Under the pieces are notes generated by a model. The model was not told the origin of the DNA. It worked only from the letters and a program-made list of their open reading frames with translations, and did not search any database. A stretch of DNA of 64,000 nt from Streptomyces polyasparticus (GTDB lineage Bacteria; Actinomycetota; Actinomycetes; Streptomycetales; Streptomycetaceae), in assembly GCF_014493765.1 (NCBI RefSeq), contig NZ_JACTVJ010000011.1, positions 372,001 through 436,000 of the forward strand, given 5' to 3'. This document shows positions 1 to 7,131 of this stretch, one piece after another. The position numbers and the translations under genes are program-made. Numbering within the stretch: position 1 is the stretch's first letter; every line of letters begins with the position of its first letter.

Positions 1-539
1 ACCTGGTCCTGCTCGACCTGACCCTGCCCGACGGCGACGGCTTCGCGGTGTGCCGGGCGGTGCGCACCGCGCCCGGCGGGCCGCGGATCCTGATGCTCAC
101 GGCCCGCGACCGCCTCGCGGACCGGGTGCGCGGCCTCGACGAGGGCGCCGACGACTATCTCGTCAAACCCTTCGCCCTGCCCGAACTCCTGGCGCGCATA
201 CGGGCGTTGCTCCGGCGCGAGGAAGGCGGTACCTCGGTCGTGGAGGTGGGCGAGCTCCGTCTGGACACCGCACGCTTCGAGGCCTTCCGCGGGCAGCGGC
301 CGCTGCAGCTGACGCCCAAGGAGTTCGGCGTACTGCACTATCTGATGACGCGCCCGGGCCGAGTCGTACCGACGGAGGAGCTGCTCGAGCACGTGTGGGA
401 CGAGCACGCCGATCCGTTCACCAACACCGTGCGGGTGACGGTGGGGTCACTGCGGCGGAAGATCACCGGGGACGGGGAACCGCTGATCGAGACGGTGATC
501 CGCGCGGGCTACCGCCTCAAGGAGACACCCGCCTCATGA
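1..539 (+). CDS. Response regulator, OmpR/PhoB family (5' truncated by window edge)
   Basis: This is the C-terminal part of a two-component response regulator; the reading frame is already open at base 3, so the start lies to the left of the window. The visible part begins in receiver strand beta3, where LLDLTLPDGDG carries the likely phospho-acceptor Asp. It continues through LTARD (beta4 Thr/Ser region) and the invariant Lys of VKPF. After a short linker comes a winged-helix DNA-binding domain, with LTPKEFGVL and a C-terminal GYRL hairpin typical of the OmpR group. The stop codon overlaps the ATG of the downstream sensor kinase (ATGA), so the two are translationally coupled partners. The signal and regulon cannot be told from the sequence. 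Confidence 0.95.
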   Translation, partial: LVLLDLTLPDGDGFAVCRAVRTAPGGPRILMLTARDRLADRVRGLDEGADDYLVKPFALPELLARIRALLRREEGGTSVVEVGELRLDTARFEAFRGQRPLQLTPKEFGVLHYLMTRPGRVVPTEELLEHVWDEHADPFTNTVRVTVGSLRRKITGDGEPLIETVIRAGYRLKETPAS

Positions 540-1816
540 AGCTTCCGCGCCCCGTGCAGAGCCTGCGCCTGGTCGGCCGCCTCCGACCCGTACGGCGCCT
601 TCGAGGTATGAGCCGTCCCGGTCTCCCCGCCTTCACCCACACCATCCGCTTCCGCCTCACCGTCCTGTACTCGGCCCTGCTTTTCGCCCTCACCGCCCTC
701 GTCCTCGGCGGCGTCTACGTCGCCGTCGAGCGCAGCGGCGAAGCGCACCCGGTCACCAAGCAGTTCACCGCGCAGAAGTACATCGACGGCGAGTACGCGG
801 GGGAGTTCCAGGGCGTCAAGGTCGAGGAGGTGGAGGCCGCGGTCAACTACGAGACCCTGGCGAATCTGCGCCGGGTCTCGTTCGTGGTGCTCGGCGGTGT
901 GGCCGTGGCGAGCCTCGGCATCGGCTGGATTCTGTCAGGACGCGTCCTGCGCCCCGTGCGCTCCATCTCCCGTACGGCGGCGGACATCCAGGCCACCGAT
1001 CTCTCCCAGCGGATCCGCCTGGACGGCCCGCGCGACGAACTGCGCGATCTCGCCGACACCGTGGACTCCATGCTGGAACGCCTGGACAACGCCTTCGACG
1101 CCCAGCGCCGCCTGATCGACGACGCCTCGCACGAACTGCGCAGCCCGCTCGCGATCATCCGCGCGAATCTGGACGCGGTGCTCAACGCGGAGGAGTCCGA
1201 CGACGAGGAACGCAGGGCCGCGGTACGGGTGGTCGACCGCGCGACCACCCGTATGACCAGGCTGGTGGAGGACCTCCTGGCCACCGCACGCCGGCAGGCA
1301 CCCGCACTCGCCGACACCGATGTCGACTTGTCGGCGGCGGTCGCGGACGCGTGCGAGGAGTTCGAACTGCCCGCGGCCGAGGGCGATGTGGTGATCCGCC
1401 GGCGGCTGCCGCCGGGGCTCACGGTGATCGGCGACCATGACGCGTTACGCAGAGCCGTGGGCAATCTGCTGTCCAACGCGGTCCGTCTGTCACCACCGGG
1501 AGCCGCGGTCACGGTGACGGCGGGGCGGGACGAGGACGGCACGGTGTGGACGTCCGTGACGGATCAGGGGCCCGGGATCGCGGAGGCCGACCGGGAGAAG
1601 GTCTTCGACCGGTTCTGGCGTGGGAGCAGAACGGACGGGGGCGATCCGGGTGCCGGACGTGATCCGCGGGCCGGACGCGACCGTCACGCGGGTCTGGGCC
1701 TGGCGATCGTCCGGCAGATCACGGAGTCGCACGGGGGCGAGGTCCGGGTGACCTCGACGCTCGGTGCGGGGGCGACCTTCACACTGCGGCTGCCGGCCCG
1801 CACCGACGAGACCTGA
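536..1816 (+). CDS. Sensor histidine kinase, cognate to the upstream response regulator
   Basis: A membrane histidine kinase of 426 residues that should phosphorylate the upstream regulator. The start is the ATG overlapping the regulator stop codon. There is a basic N-terminus, a first membrane segment at about residues 41-63, a short extracytoplasmic sensor of roughly 50 residues, and a second membrane segment at about 115-135. A HAMP linker follows. The dimerisation/phosphoacceptor helix contains DDASHELRSP with His near residue 199. The ATPase domain shows the N box (NLLSNAV), G1 box (DQGPGI) and G2 box (GLGLAI). The small sensor loop resembles that of envelope-stress kinases such as CseC, but ligand and specificity are unknown. 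Only 3 bases separate its stop from the convergent acyltransferase gene. Confidence 0.95.
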   Translation: MKLPRPVQSLRLVGRLRPVRRLRGMSRPGLPAFTHTIRFRLTVLYSALLFALTALVLGGVYVAVERSGEAHPVTKQFTAQKYIDGEYAGEFQGVKVEEVEAAVNYETLANLRRVSFVVLGGVAVASLGIGWILSGRVLRPVRSISRTAADIQATDLSQRIRLDGPRDELRDLADTVDSMLERLDNAFDAQRRLIDDASHELRSPLAIIRANLDAVLNAEESDDEERRAAVRVVDRATTRMTRLVEDLLATARRQAPALADTDVDLSAAVADACEEFELPAAEGDVVIRRRLPPGLTVIGDHDALRRAVGNLLSNAVRLSPPGAAVTVTAGRDEDGTVWTSVTDQGPGIAEADREKVFDRFWRGSRTDGGDPGAGRDPRAGRDRHAGLGLAIVRQITESHGGEVRVTSTLGAGATFTLRLPARTDET

Positions 1817-1819
1817 GGG

Positions 1820-2491
1820 TCAGGCGGCCTTGGCCTTCGTGGCGTACATGTCCACGTACTCCTGGCCGGACAGGGCGAGCACCTCGGACATCACCGAGTC
1901 GGTGACGGCCCGCAGCACATAGCGGTCGCGGTCCATGCCCTCGTACCGCGAGAACTCCATCGGCTTGCCGAAGCGCACCGTCACCTTGCCCGGCCGCGGC
2001 ACACCGGCACCGCCCGGCTGGATCTTGTCGGTGCCGATGATCGCGAAGGGGACCACGGGAGCGCCGGTCATCAGCGTGAGGCGCGCGATGCCCGTACGGC
2101 CCCGGTACAGGCGGCCGTCGGGGGAGCGGGTGCCCTCGGGGTAGATCGAGAAGACCTTGCCCTCCTCGAGCACACGCCGGCCGGTCATCAGCGCGGCGAC
2201 CCCGCCGCGTCCGCCGTCGCGGTCGACGGGGATCATGCCGGTTCCGGTGAAGAACCAGGCCATGACGCGGCCCTTGATGCCCTTGCCGGTGACGTACTCG
2301 TCCTTGCCGATGAAGAAGACCTGCCGCTTCAGGCTCAGCGGCATGATCATCGAGTCGATGAACGTCAGGTGGTTGCCCGCGAGAATCACGGGCCCGGTGC
2401 CCGGAATGTTCTCCGCACCCTCCACCCGTGGGCGGAACATCAGGCGCAGGACCGGGCCGAGTACTGCCTTGATGAGGGTGAAGCGGGACAA
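1820..2491 (-). CDS. 1-acyl-sn-glycerol-3-phosphate acyltransferase (PlsC-like)
   Basis: A lysophosphatidic-acid-type acyltransferase of 223 residues acting at the cytoplasmic membrane in glycerophospholipid synthesis. The catalytic motif NHLTFID (NHx4D) lies about 35 residues from the N-terminus. The substrate-binding motif is YPEGTRSPDG, and VPFAIIGTDKI provides the usual fourth block. The preferred start is a TTG at 2491, because GGAGG sits 5 bases upstream; an in-frame TTG at 2509 has no ribosome-binding site and would add six residues. Several related acyltransferases occur per Streptomyces genome, so whether this is the essential PlsC or a paralogue is open. The divergent neighbour is a glycerophosphodiesterase, giving a lipid-metabolism context. 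Confidence 0.88.
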   Translation of the reverse strand: MSRFTLIKAVLGPVLRLMFRPRVEGAENIPGTGPVILAGNHLTFIDSMIMPLSLKRQVFFIGKDEYVTGKGIKGRVMAWFFTGTGMIPVDRDGGRGGVAALMTGRRVLEEGKVFSIYPEGTRSPDGRLYRGRTGIARLTLMTGAPVVPFAIIGTDKIQPGGAGVPRPGKVTVRFGKPMEFSRYEGMDRDRYVLRAVTDSVMSEVLALSGQEYVDMYATKAKAA

Positions 2492-2792
2492 CGAGTCCTC
2501 CGGTGTCAAGGGCTGGCGGGGTTGTCTGTGCAGGTGAGGACGATACTCGCGGTTGCGCTCTCGTCGCGAGTCGGGTTCATCACGTGGATACGCAGTGTTG
2601 ACGTGCCTTTGCGCTGAGTTTGCGCCGCGTTGGTTTCAGAGGCTCCCCTTCGTCACATCAAGCCCCCTAGCATCGGTGACTCGCGTTGGCAGGTGCGGGA
2701 CATCACAGACGGACGGCTACTACTCCTCGTACGGGCACGTACTGCTGATCCCTTCGGCACGTACGACCTCGTACGACGTCGGAAGGACCCCC
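2492..2792. other. Divergent intergenic region between acyltransferase and glycerophosphodiesterase genes
   Basis: About 300 bases separate the two divergent genes and must hold both promoters. Several overlapping CGTAC-rich direct repeats occur at about 2726-2780, and a GGAAGGA ribosome-binding site at 2781-2787 serves the diesterase. I see no convincing -35/-10 pair and no stable hairpin. Confidence 0.4.
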
Positions 2793-3956
2793 ATGACGCA
2801 GGGCAAGGCGAACGAGCAGCAGCAGGGCGGCCGCCCCGGGCGGCGGGCGGTGCTGACCACCGCGGTCCTCGGCGCGGGCGGCGCGGCACTCGGCGTTGCC
2901 CCCGCCGCGAGCGCCGGTGAGCGCCGCGGTGGCGGCATCAGATCACTGCCGGTCCCGACCGTGATCGCGCACCGCGGCGCGAGCGGCTACCGGCCCGAAC
3001 ACACCCTCGGTTCGTACCAGTTGGCGCTCGACATGGGCGCCCATGTGATCGAACAGGACCTGGTGCCGACCAAGGACGGCCATCTTGTATGCCGTCACGA
3101 GAACGACATCACGGGTACCACGGATGTCGCGGATCATCCCGAATTCGCCGGACGGAAGACGACGAAGAGCGTCGACGGCGTCTCGTACACGGGCTGGTTC
3201 ACCGAGGACTTCACCCTCGCGGAGCTCAAGACCCTGCGCGCCAAGGAGCGCATCCCCGGCACCCGCCAGGAGAACACCCTCTACGACGGCCGCTGGGACG
3301 TGCCCACCCTGGAGGAGGTCTTCCAGTGGGCCGAGCGCGAGGGCCGCAAGCGGGGGCGCGAGATCTGGCTGCACATCGAGACCAAGCACCCCACGTACTT
3401 CCGCGGCATCGGTCTCGGCCTCGAGGAGCGGCTCGCCAAGCTCCTCCGTAAGTACGGGCGCCACAAGAAGCACTCCCCGAACTTCCTGCAGTCCTTCGAG
3501 CCGAGCAGCATCCAGCGCCTGAGCAAGCTGGTCGACGCCCCGCTCGTCGTGCTGCTCTCCTCCGCCGCCTCCCGGCCCTGGGACTTCGTCGAGGCCGGTG
3601 ACCCGCGCACCGTCGCCGATCTGGTCAAGCCCGAGGGACTGAAGTGGATCGCCTCGTACGCGCAAGGGCTCGGCCCGACCCTCGACCTGATCATCCCGAG
3701 GGACGCGAGCGGCAGGCTGACCCAGCCGACCACGCTGGTGCGCGACGCCCATGCCGAGGGCCTCATCCTGCACCCGTACACGATGCGCAACGAGAACAGC
3801 TTCCTGCCGGCCGAGTTCCGGCGCGGCACCGTGGCCAGTGACTACGGGGACGCCTTCGGGGCCTTCAAGGTGTGGTTCGAGACCGGCATCGACGGGATCT
3901 TCACCGACAACCCCGACACGGGGCTGCTGGCCGCGGCGGACTTCCGTAAAGGCTGA
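2793..3956 (+). CDS. Secreted glycerophosphodiester phosphodiesterase (Tat substrate)
   Basis: Hydrolyses glycerophosphodiesters to an alcohol and glycerol-3-phosphate outside the cytoplasmic membrane. The 387-residue product begins with a twin-arginine signal (GRRAVL, RR at residues 17-18), a hydrophobic stretch and an ASA cleavage site near residue 41. The GDPD TIM-barrel signature AHRGASGYRPEHT starts at residue 59, with the conserved His, Arg and the metal-binding Glu; a second metal/catalytic block is IEQDLVPTKDGH. The ATG at 2793 is preferred over longer in-frame starts because GGAAGGA lies just upstream and the signal peptide follows directly. The gene probably salvages phosphate and glycerol from lipid head groups or teichoic-acid fragments; some homologues are calcium dependent. 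Its stop codon lies inside a 15-base tandem repeat. Confidence 0.93.
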   Translation: MTQGKANEQQQGGRPGRRAVLTTAVLGAGGAALGVAPAASAGERRGGGIRSLPVPTVIAHRGASGYRPEHTLGSYQLALDMGAHVIEQDLVPTKDGHLVCRHENDITGTTDVADHPEFAGRKTTKSVDGVSYTGWFTEDFTLAELKTLRAKERIPGTRQENTLYDGRWDVPTLEEVFQWAEREGRKRGREIWLHIETKHPTYFRGIGLGLEERLAKLLRKYGRHKKHSPNFLQSFEPSSIQRLSKLVDAPLVVLLSSAASRPWDFVEAGDPRTVADLVKPEGLKWIASYAQGLGPTLDLIIPRDASGRLTQPTTLVRDAHAEGLILHPYTMRNENSFLPAEFRRGTVASDYGDAFGAFKVWFETGIDGIFTDNPDTGLLAAADFRKG

Positions 3957-4010
3957 TCGGTCGTGGGCTGATCGGCCGAGGACTGATCGGCCAAGGGCTG
4001 ATCGTCAACA
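3951..4010. repeat. 15-base tandem repeat, four copies, spanning a stop codon
   Basis: Four head-to-tail 15-base units begin at 3951, 3966, 3981 and 3996, with core GGCTGATCGG. The first contains the TGA stop of the glycerophosphodiesterase gene. The last unit diverges after CTGATCG. Confidence 0.85.
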
Positions 4011-4042
4011 CCCCCGGGCCGCGCGCCCATTGCGGTGATCTC

Positions 4043-4076
4043 GCGCCGCCCCGGCAACCCGATGCCGGGGCGGCGC
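4043..4076. terminator. Strong hairpin, likely terminator of the glycerophosphodiesterase gene
   Basis: A perfect 14-bp inverted repeat (4043-4056 with 4063-4076) has a 6-base loop and ends 13 bases before the next ATG. There is no U tract, as is usual in Streptomyces. Its closeness to the sigma-factor start means it could also influence that gene. Confidence 0.7.
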
Positions 4077-4089
4077 AGTCCTGAGCCGC

Positions 4090-4626
4090 ATGAACACCAG
4101 CGATCTGCTGTACGAGCTGCGCCCGCTCCTGAAGGCCGAAGCCGCCGCCGAGGCGCCCGCGGGCATCGAACCCGCCGACCTCGAACAGGACGTGTGGCTG
4201 CGCCTGTTGGAGCGCATCAAGGACGAGGGGCCGCCGGCCGTGCCCGCCGACTGGCTGCGCAGAACCGTCCGCGGCGAGGCCCGCCGGCTGCGCCGTACGA
4301 CCCGGATCGAGACGCGGTACGAGGCCGAACCCGCGGCCGCCGTCGACACCGGCCCCGAAGGCCTGGCCCTGCGCGCCGAACACCGCCGCGCGCTGCACGC
4401 CGCGGTGCGCAGACTGCCCGGAAGATGCCCCCGGCTCCTGGCGGCGCTGCTGTCCAGGGAGGACCTCACCTACCGTGAGATCGCAGGGGAGTTGGGTATC
4501 TCACAGGGCAGTCTGGGCCCGGAACGTTCCCGATGCCTGGGTTGTCTGCGCAGAATCCTCGCGGCGGAGGTTGCGGCACCTGGCCGGAGGGGAAAGGTGC
4601 GCTTTAAGCAACCGGCGGACAGGTGA
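4090..4626 (+). CDS. RNA polymerase sigma factor, sigma-70/ECF-like
   Basis: A 178-residue ECF-sized sigma factor. Region 2 is represented by DLEQDVWLRLLERI, a variant of the usual core-binding helix. Region 4 is represented by YREIAGELGISQGSLGPERS, a helix-turn-helix for -35 recognition, followed by RCLGCLRRIL. The linker between them is Arg/Ala-rich. No anti-sigma gene lies next to it; the stop codon instead overlaps a possible GTG of a GNAT acetyltransferase gene, suggesting co-transcription. A strong hairpin sits immediately upstream and no clear Shine-Dalgarno is visible. The promoter targets are unknown. Confidence 0.85.
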   Translation: MNTSDLLYELRPLLKAEAAAEAPAGIEPADLEQDVWLRLLERIKDEGPPAVPADWLRRTVRGEARRLRRTTRIETRYEAEPAAAVDTGPEGLALRAEHRRALHAAVRRLPGRCPRLLAALLSREDLTYREIAGELGISQGSLGPERSRCLGCLRRILAAEVAAPGRRGKVRFKQPADR

Positions 4627-4643
4627 GCGGGAGGCATGCACAC

Positions 4644-5147
4644 ATGGGCATGAGCGTGACCATCTCTGCGGCGACCGAGCAGGACGCCGAGCAGATCCTC
4701 AAACTGCAGTACCTCTGCTACCAGAGCGAGGCGGAGCTGTACGGGGACTACTCGATCGAACCGCTCACCCAGTCGCTCGACTCCATCAAGGCCGAACTCT
4801 CCAGCGGGACGGTCCTGGTGGCCCGTCTCGGCCCCGAGGTCGTCGCCTCGGTGCGCGGCACCATCGTTACGGACGGCACGGCGCGGATCAACAAACTGAT
4901 CGTGCATCCCCGGATGCAGCGCCACGGGCTCGGCGGCCGGCTCCTGATCGCGGTCGAGGAACGGCTCGCGGCGGCGGGCGCGGTCAAGCACTACCAGCTG
5001 TTCACGGGCCACCGCTCGGAGAACAACCTGATGCTCTACCGCAAGCACGGTTACGTGGCTGTGGCGACAGAACCGGTCAGCGAGCGGCTGACGTTGGTGA
5101 CGCTGGCCAAGGACGCGGAACCGGCTGCGTATGCGGCGAGTGCCTGA
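4644..5147 (+). CDS. GNAT family N-acetyltransferase
   Basis: A 167-residue acetyl-CoA-dependent acetyltransferase. Motif A is RMQRHGLGGRLL (Q/RxxGxG/A, acetyl-CoA pyrophosphate binding), and the C-terminal NLMLYRKHGYV block is the usual motif B. The start at ATG 4644 is chosen because GCGGGAGG ends 9 bases upstream; an in-frame GTG at 4623 overlaps the sigma-factor stop and would add seven residues. The substrate is not predictable. The 3' end is part of an imperfect 21-base direct repeat (5136-5156 and 5180-5200), the second copy of which lies beyond the stop. Confidence 0.88.
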   Translation: MGMSVTISAATEQDAEQILKLQYLCYQSEAELYGDYSIEPLTQSLDSIKAELSSGTVLVARLGPEVVASVRGTIVTDGTARINKLIVHPRMQRHGLGGRLLIAVEERLAAAGAVKHYQLFTGHRSENNLMLYRKHGYVAVATEPVSERLTLVTLAKDAEPAAYAASA

Positions 5148-5167
5148 GGCGCAGGCGACACGGGCTT

Positions 5168-5196
5168 GAGCCTCGGGCAGCGCGTGCCTGAGGCTC
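5168..5196. terminator. Bidirectional terminator hairpin between convergent genes
   Basis: A 12-bp stem with one mismatch (5168-5179 with 5185-5196) and a 5-base loop lies between the acetyltransferase and the convergent membrane-protein gene. It overlaps the stop codon of the minus-strand gene. Confidence 0.65.
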
Positions 5197-5614
5197 AGGC
5201 CGCCGCGACGGCCGTACGGGATCGGCGCAGCCAGAAGATCGCGGTGACCGGAAGCAGCACCGGGATGAACAGATAGCCCATCCCGAAGTCCGACCACACC
5301 GTGGCGTCGGGGAACGCGGAGGGGTCCACCAGCGTCCACGTCCCGACGACCAGGACACCCACCAGCTCGGCGGCGCAGCAGGCCAGCGCCGCCTTGCGGG
5401 CCGTCTCGCCGCCGCGGACCAGGGTGTACGTGATGAACGCGTAGACCACGGCCGCGATCGCGGAGAGCGAGTAGGCGAGCGGTGCGCGGTCGAACTCGGT
5501 GGAGATCTGGTACGCCGAGCGCGAGACCGCACCGACCACCATCACCCCGTACAGCCAGACCAGCAGCATGCCGGGGCCGCCGCTCAGTTTCGTCCGCTGC
5601 GGGCGATCCGCCAT
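5195..5614 (-). CDS. Conserved small integral membrane protein
   Basis: A 139-residue protein with about four predicted membrane helices, such as LLVWLYGVMVVGAVSRSAY, AIAAVVYAFITYTLV, LACCAAELVGVLVVGTWTLV and LFIPVLLPVTAIFWL. I do not recognise a named family. The start at 5614 is supported by GGGGAGG six bases upstream. It is the second gene of a minus-strand pair: the upstream gene's TGA lies one base before this ATG, so the two are probably translated together and may form one membrane complex. Confidence 0.8.
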   Translation of the reverse strand: MADRPQRTKLSGGPGMLLVWLYGVMVVGAVSRSAYQISTEFDRAPLAYSLSAIAAVVYAFITYTLVRGGETARKAALACCAAELVGVLVVGTWTLVDPSAFPDATVWSDFGMGYLFIPVLLPVTAIFWLRRSRTAVAAA

Positions 5615-5615
5615 G

Positions 5616-5975
5616 TCAGCCTCCCCAGATGTCATAGAGCCGCACTTCGAGCACGGCAAGCACGACGGCACCCGCGGCCACCGTCGCGCTGCCCCAGCGG
5701 GTGCGCTCCGCAAGGGACATGAAGGCCACGGCCGGAATCGCGCAGGCCGAACCGATCAGATACGCGACGAACAGCGTCGTGCCCTGCTCGGGAGCCTCGC
5801 CGCCCGCCAGCTGCACGATGCCGACGATCAGCTGGACCACCGTGAGCAGGGTCACCACGGCCATGCCGATGAAGTGCCAGTCCTTGGTGGGCTGGTCGCG
5901 GAAGGCGGCGAAACCGCACCAGGCGGCCAGGGCCAGCGCGGCCGCGGACGTCGCGATCGTCAGGGCGTCGAGCAT
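5616..5975 (-). CDS. Conserved small integral membrane protein
   Basis: A 119-residue hydrophobic protein with four predicted membrane helices, starting at ATG 5975. No enzymatic motif is seen and no named family is recognised. It is the first gene of the minus-strand pair with the 139-residue membrane protein; the stop and the next start are separated by a single base. Similar size and topology suggest a heteromeric membrane complex, which is inference only. Confidence 0.78.
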   Translation of the reverse strand: MLDALTIATSAAALALAAWCGFAAFRDQPTKDWHFIGMAVVTLLTVVQLIVGIVQLAGGEAPEQGTTLFVAYLIGSACAIPAVAFMSLAERTRWGSATVAAGAVVLAVLEVRLYDIWGG

Positions 5976-6065
5976 GCTGGGAGCCTATTACGGGGTGAAG
6001 AGCCCCCGGCCCCCGGGCCGGGTCCACGAGCCGATACCCGTTCGCGCCCCCGCGATCAGGACGCT

Positions 6066-6071
6066 TAGGGT
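6066..6071 (+). promoter_or_regulatory. Candidate -10 box for a leaderless HAD phosphatase transcript
   Basis: TAGGGT lies exactly 7 bases before the ATG at 6079, and no Shine-Dalgarno is present. This spacing places the transcription start on the A of the start codon. No good -35 is visible. Confidence 0.5.
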
Positions 6072-6078
6072 CGAAACC

Positions 6079-6726
6079 ATGAAGATCCAGGCCGAAGCCC
6101 TCCTGTTCGACAACGACGGAACCCTCATCTCCTCCCTGGAGTCCGTCTACCGCTGCTGGCGGCGATGGGCCGAGGAGTACGGGATCACCGCGGAGGACTT
6201 CGAACGGGTCGAGCTGCACGGCCGCCCGGCGGTCGAGATCATCGCCGAGCTGCTGCCCGCGGAGAAGATCCCCGAGGCCCTCGTACGCATCGAGCAGCTC
6301 GAGGTCGAGGACGTGCCCGGTGGTGTGGTCCTGCTGCCCGGCACCAAGGAGCTGCTCACCTCGCTGCCGCGCGAGCGCTGGGCCGTGGTCACCTCCGCGA
6401 CCCGGCCGCTGGCCGAGGCGCGGCTGCACGAAGTGGGCATCGACTTTCCCGTGATGATCGCCGCCAACGACATCAGCCGCGGCAAGCCCGACCCCGAACC
6501 CTTCCTGCTCGCCGCCGAGCGGCTCGGCGTGGACCCCGCCCGCTGCGTGGTCTTCGAGGACGCCCCCGCGGGCCTCGCGGCCGGCCGCGCCGCCGGCATG
6601 ACCACCGTGGCGTTGACCACAACGCACACCGCCGACGAGCTCGCCGCCGACCACGTCGTGAAGGACCTGTCGGCCGTGTCCGCGCAGGCCATCGACGGTG
6701 GTGTGGAGCTCACCGCACAGGACTGA
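6079..6726 (+). CDS. HAD-superfamily hydrolase (phosphatase, beta-phosphoglucomutase-like subfamily)
   Basis: A 215-residue HAD phosphatase. Motif I is FDNDGTL, with nucleophile Asp and acid/base Asp near residues 10-12. Motif II is the Ser/Thr of VVTSAT. Motif III is the Lys of RGKPDPEPF, and motif IV is FEDAPAG. The helical cap between motifs I and II is the small alpha type found in sugar-phosphate phosphatases such as glycerol-phosphate or 2-deoxyglucose-6-phosphate phosphatases, so the substrate is probably a small phosphorylated polyol or sugar. The start is ATG 6079. The gene looks leaderless and stands alone between divergent membrane genes and the methionine transporter leader. Confidence 0.9.
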   Translation: MKIQAEALLFDNDGTLISSLESVYRCWRRWAEEYGITAEDFERVELHGRPAVEIIAELLPAEKIPEALVRIEQLEVEDVPGGVVLLPGTKELLTSLPRERWAVVTSATRPLAEARLHEVGIDFPVMIAANDISRGKPDPEPFLLAAERLGVDPARCVVFEDAPAGLAAGRAAGMTTVALTTTHTADELAADHVVKDLSAVSAQAIDGGVELTAQD

Positions 6727-6732
6727 ACAGGC

Positions 6733-6782
6733 CACGGGTGTCCGCACCGCGACAGCATCTGTCCGCATTGCGGACACCCGTG
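6733..6782. promoter_or_regulatory. Nested inverted repeats, operator-like, upstream of the metNIQ leader
   Basis: A perfect 14-bp inverted repeat (6733-6746 with 6769-6782) contains a second, near-symmetric palindrome TGTCCGCATTGCGGACA at 6760-6776. The octamer TGTCCGCA therefore occurs three times, twice direct and once inverted. The 17-base palindrome looks like a dimeric repressor or activator site centred about 50 bases before the leader ATG. The outer repeat could alternatively fold as a terminator for the HAD gene. The regulator is not identified; an IclR-family amino-acid regulator such as NdgR is a guess. Confidence 0.6.
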
Positions 6783-6804
6783 ATCCGTTCGTAGGCCTGT
6801 CTGC

Positions 6805-6810
6805 TTTACT
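6805..6810 (+). promoter_or_regulatory. Candidate -10 box for the leader peptide
   Basis: TTTACT ends 7 bases before the leader ATG at 6818, and no ribosome-binding site is visible. This fits a leaderless leader-peptide mRNA with the palindrome 6760-6776 upstream of the promoter. Confidence 0.4.
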
Positions 6811-6817
6811 TGAGCAC

Positions 6818-6904
6818 ATGACCACGACGAGCAGCCGCACCCTTGCGACCGAGGCGATGATGACGCCCGGTGCTCGTTGTATGGGTCGAATGCGCGCCTT
6901 CTAG
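6818..6904 (+). CDS. Putative Met/Cys-containing leader peptide upstream of metNIQ
   Basis: A 28-codon ORF beginning MTTTSSRTL and ending in RCMGRMRAF before a TAG stop. Four Met codons and one Cys codon fall in the C-terminal half (MMTP, RCMGRM). It lies about 230 bases upstream of the methionine ABC transporter and behind an operator-like palindrome, which is the layout of an amino-acid-sensing attenuator. It is too short for coding statistics to confirm, and I could not define mutually exclusive terminator and antiterminator hairpins. An S-box (SAM-I) riboswitch was looked for and not seen. Translation and a regulatory role are inference. Confidence 0.5.
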   Translation: MTTTSSRTLATEAMMTPGARCMGRMRAF

Positions 6905-7131
6905 AGGGCCCCTGCACCACCTCTCGCGCCCCGAAGCGAGACTGCTGAGCCGCGTCCCGTGACGTTCACGTCAAGACCGAGCCGGCCCCCGCGCACGACG
7001 CTCTTCCTTTGCTGATTCACAGCCACAGCTGTGTCTTTCAGACGTGCACGGTTTCCGAAGACTTCCGAAGAAGAAATGCCCCGTGCCCGGTGCACAGCCT
7101 GCGCCTCGCACTCGACAGTGACGGAACCCCA
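6905..7131 (+). other. Untranslated leader between leader peptide and metN
   Basis: About 225 bases with no ORF I believe. It contains a small hairpin (TGACG/CGTCA around 6959-6973), a CACAGC...CAGCTGTG hairpin at about 7018-7033 followed by TCTTT, and a direct repeat TTCCGAAGA near 7053-7071. These are candidates for attenuator structures. Confidence 0.35.

Noticed and set aside
4627-4643. GTG 4623 as the start of the GNAT gene
   Set aside because: GCGGGAGG lies downstream of that codon and is correctly spaced for ATG 4644.
6905-7131. A SAM riboswitch upstream of metN
   Set aside because: The S-box core and the GC-rich stems of SAM-I, and the short SAM-II pattern, were looked for and are not recognisable.
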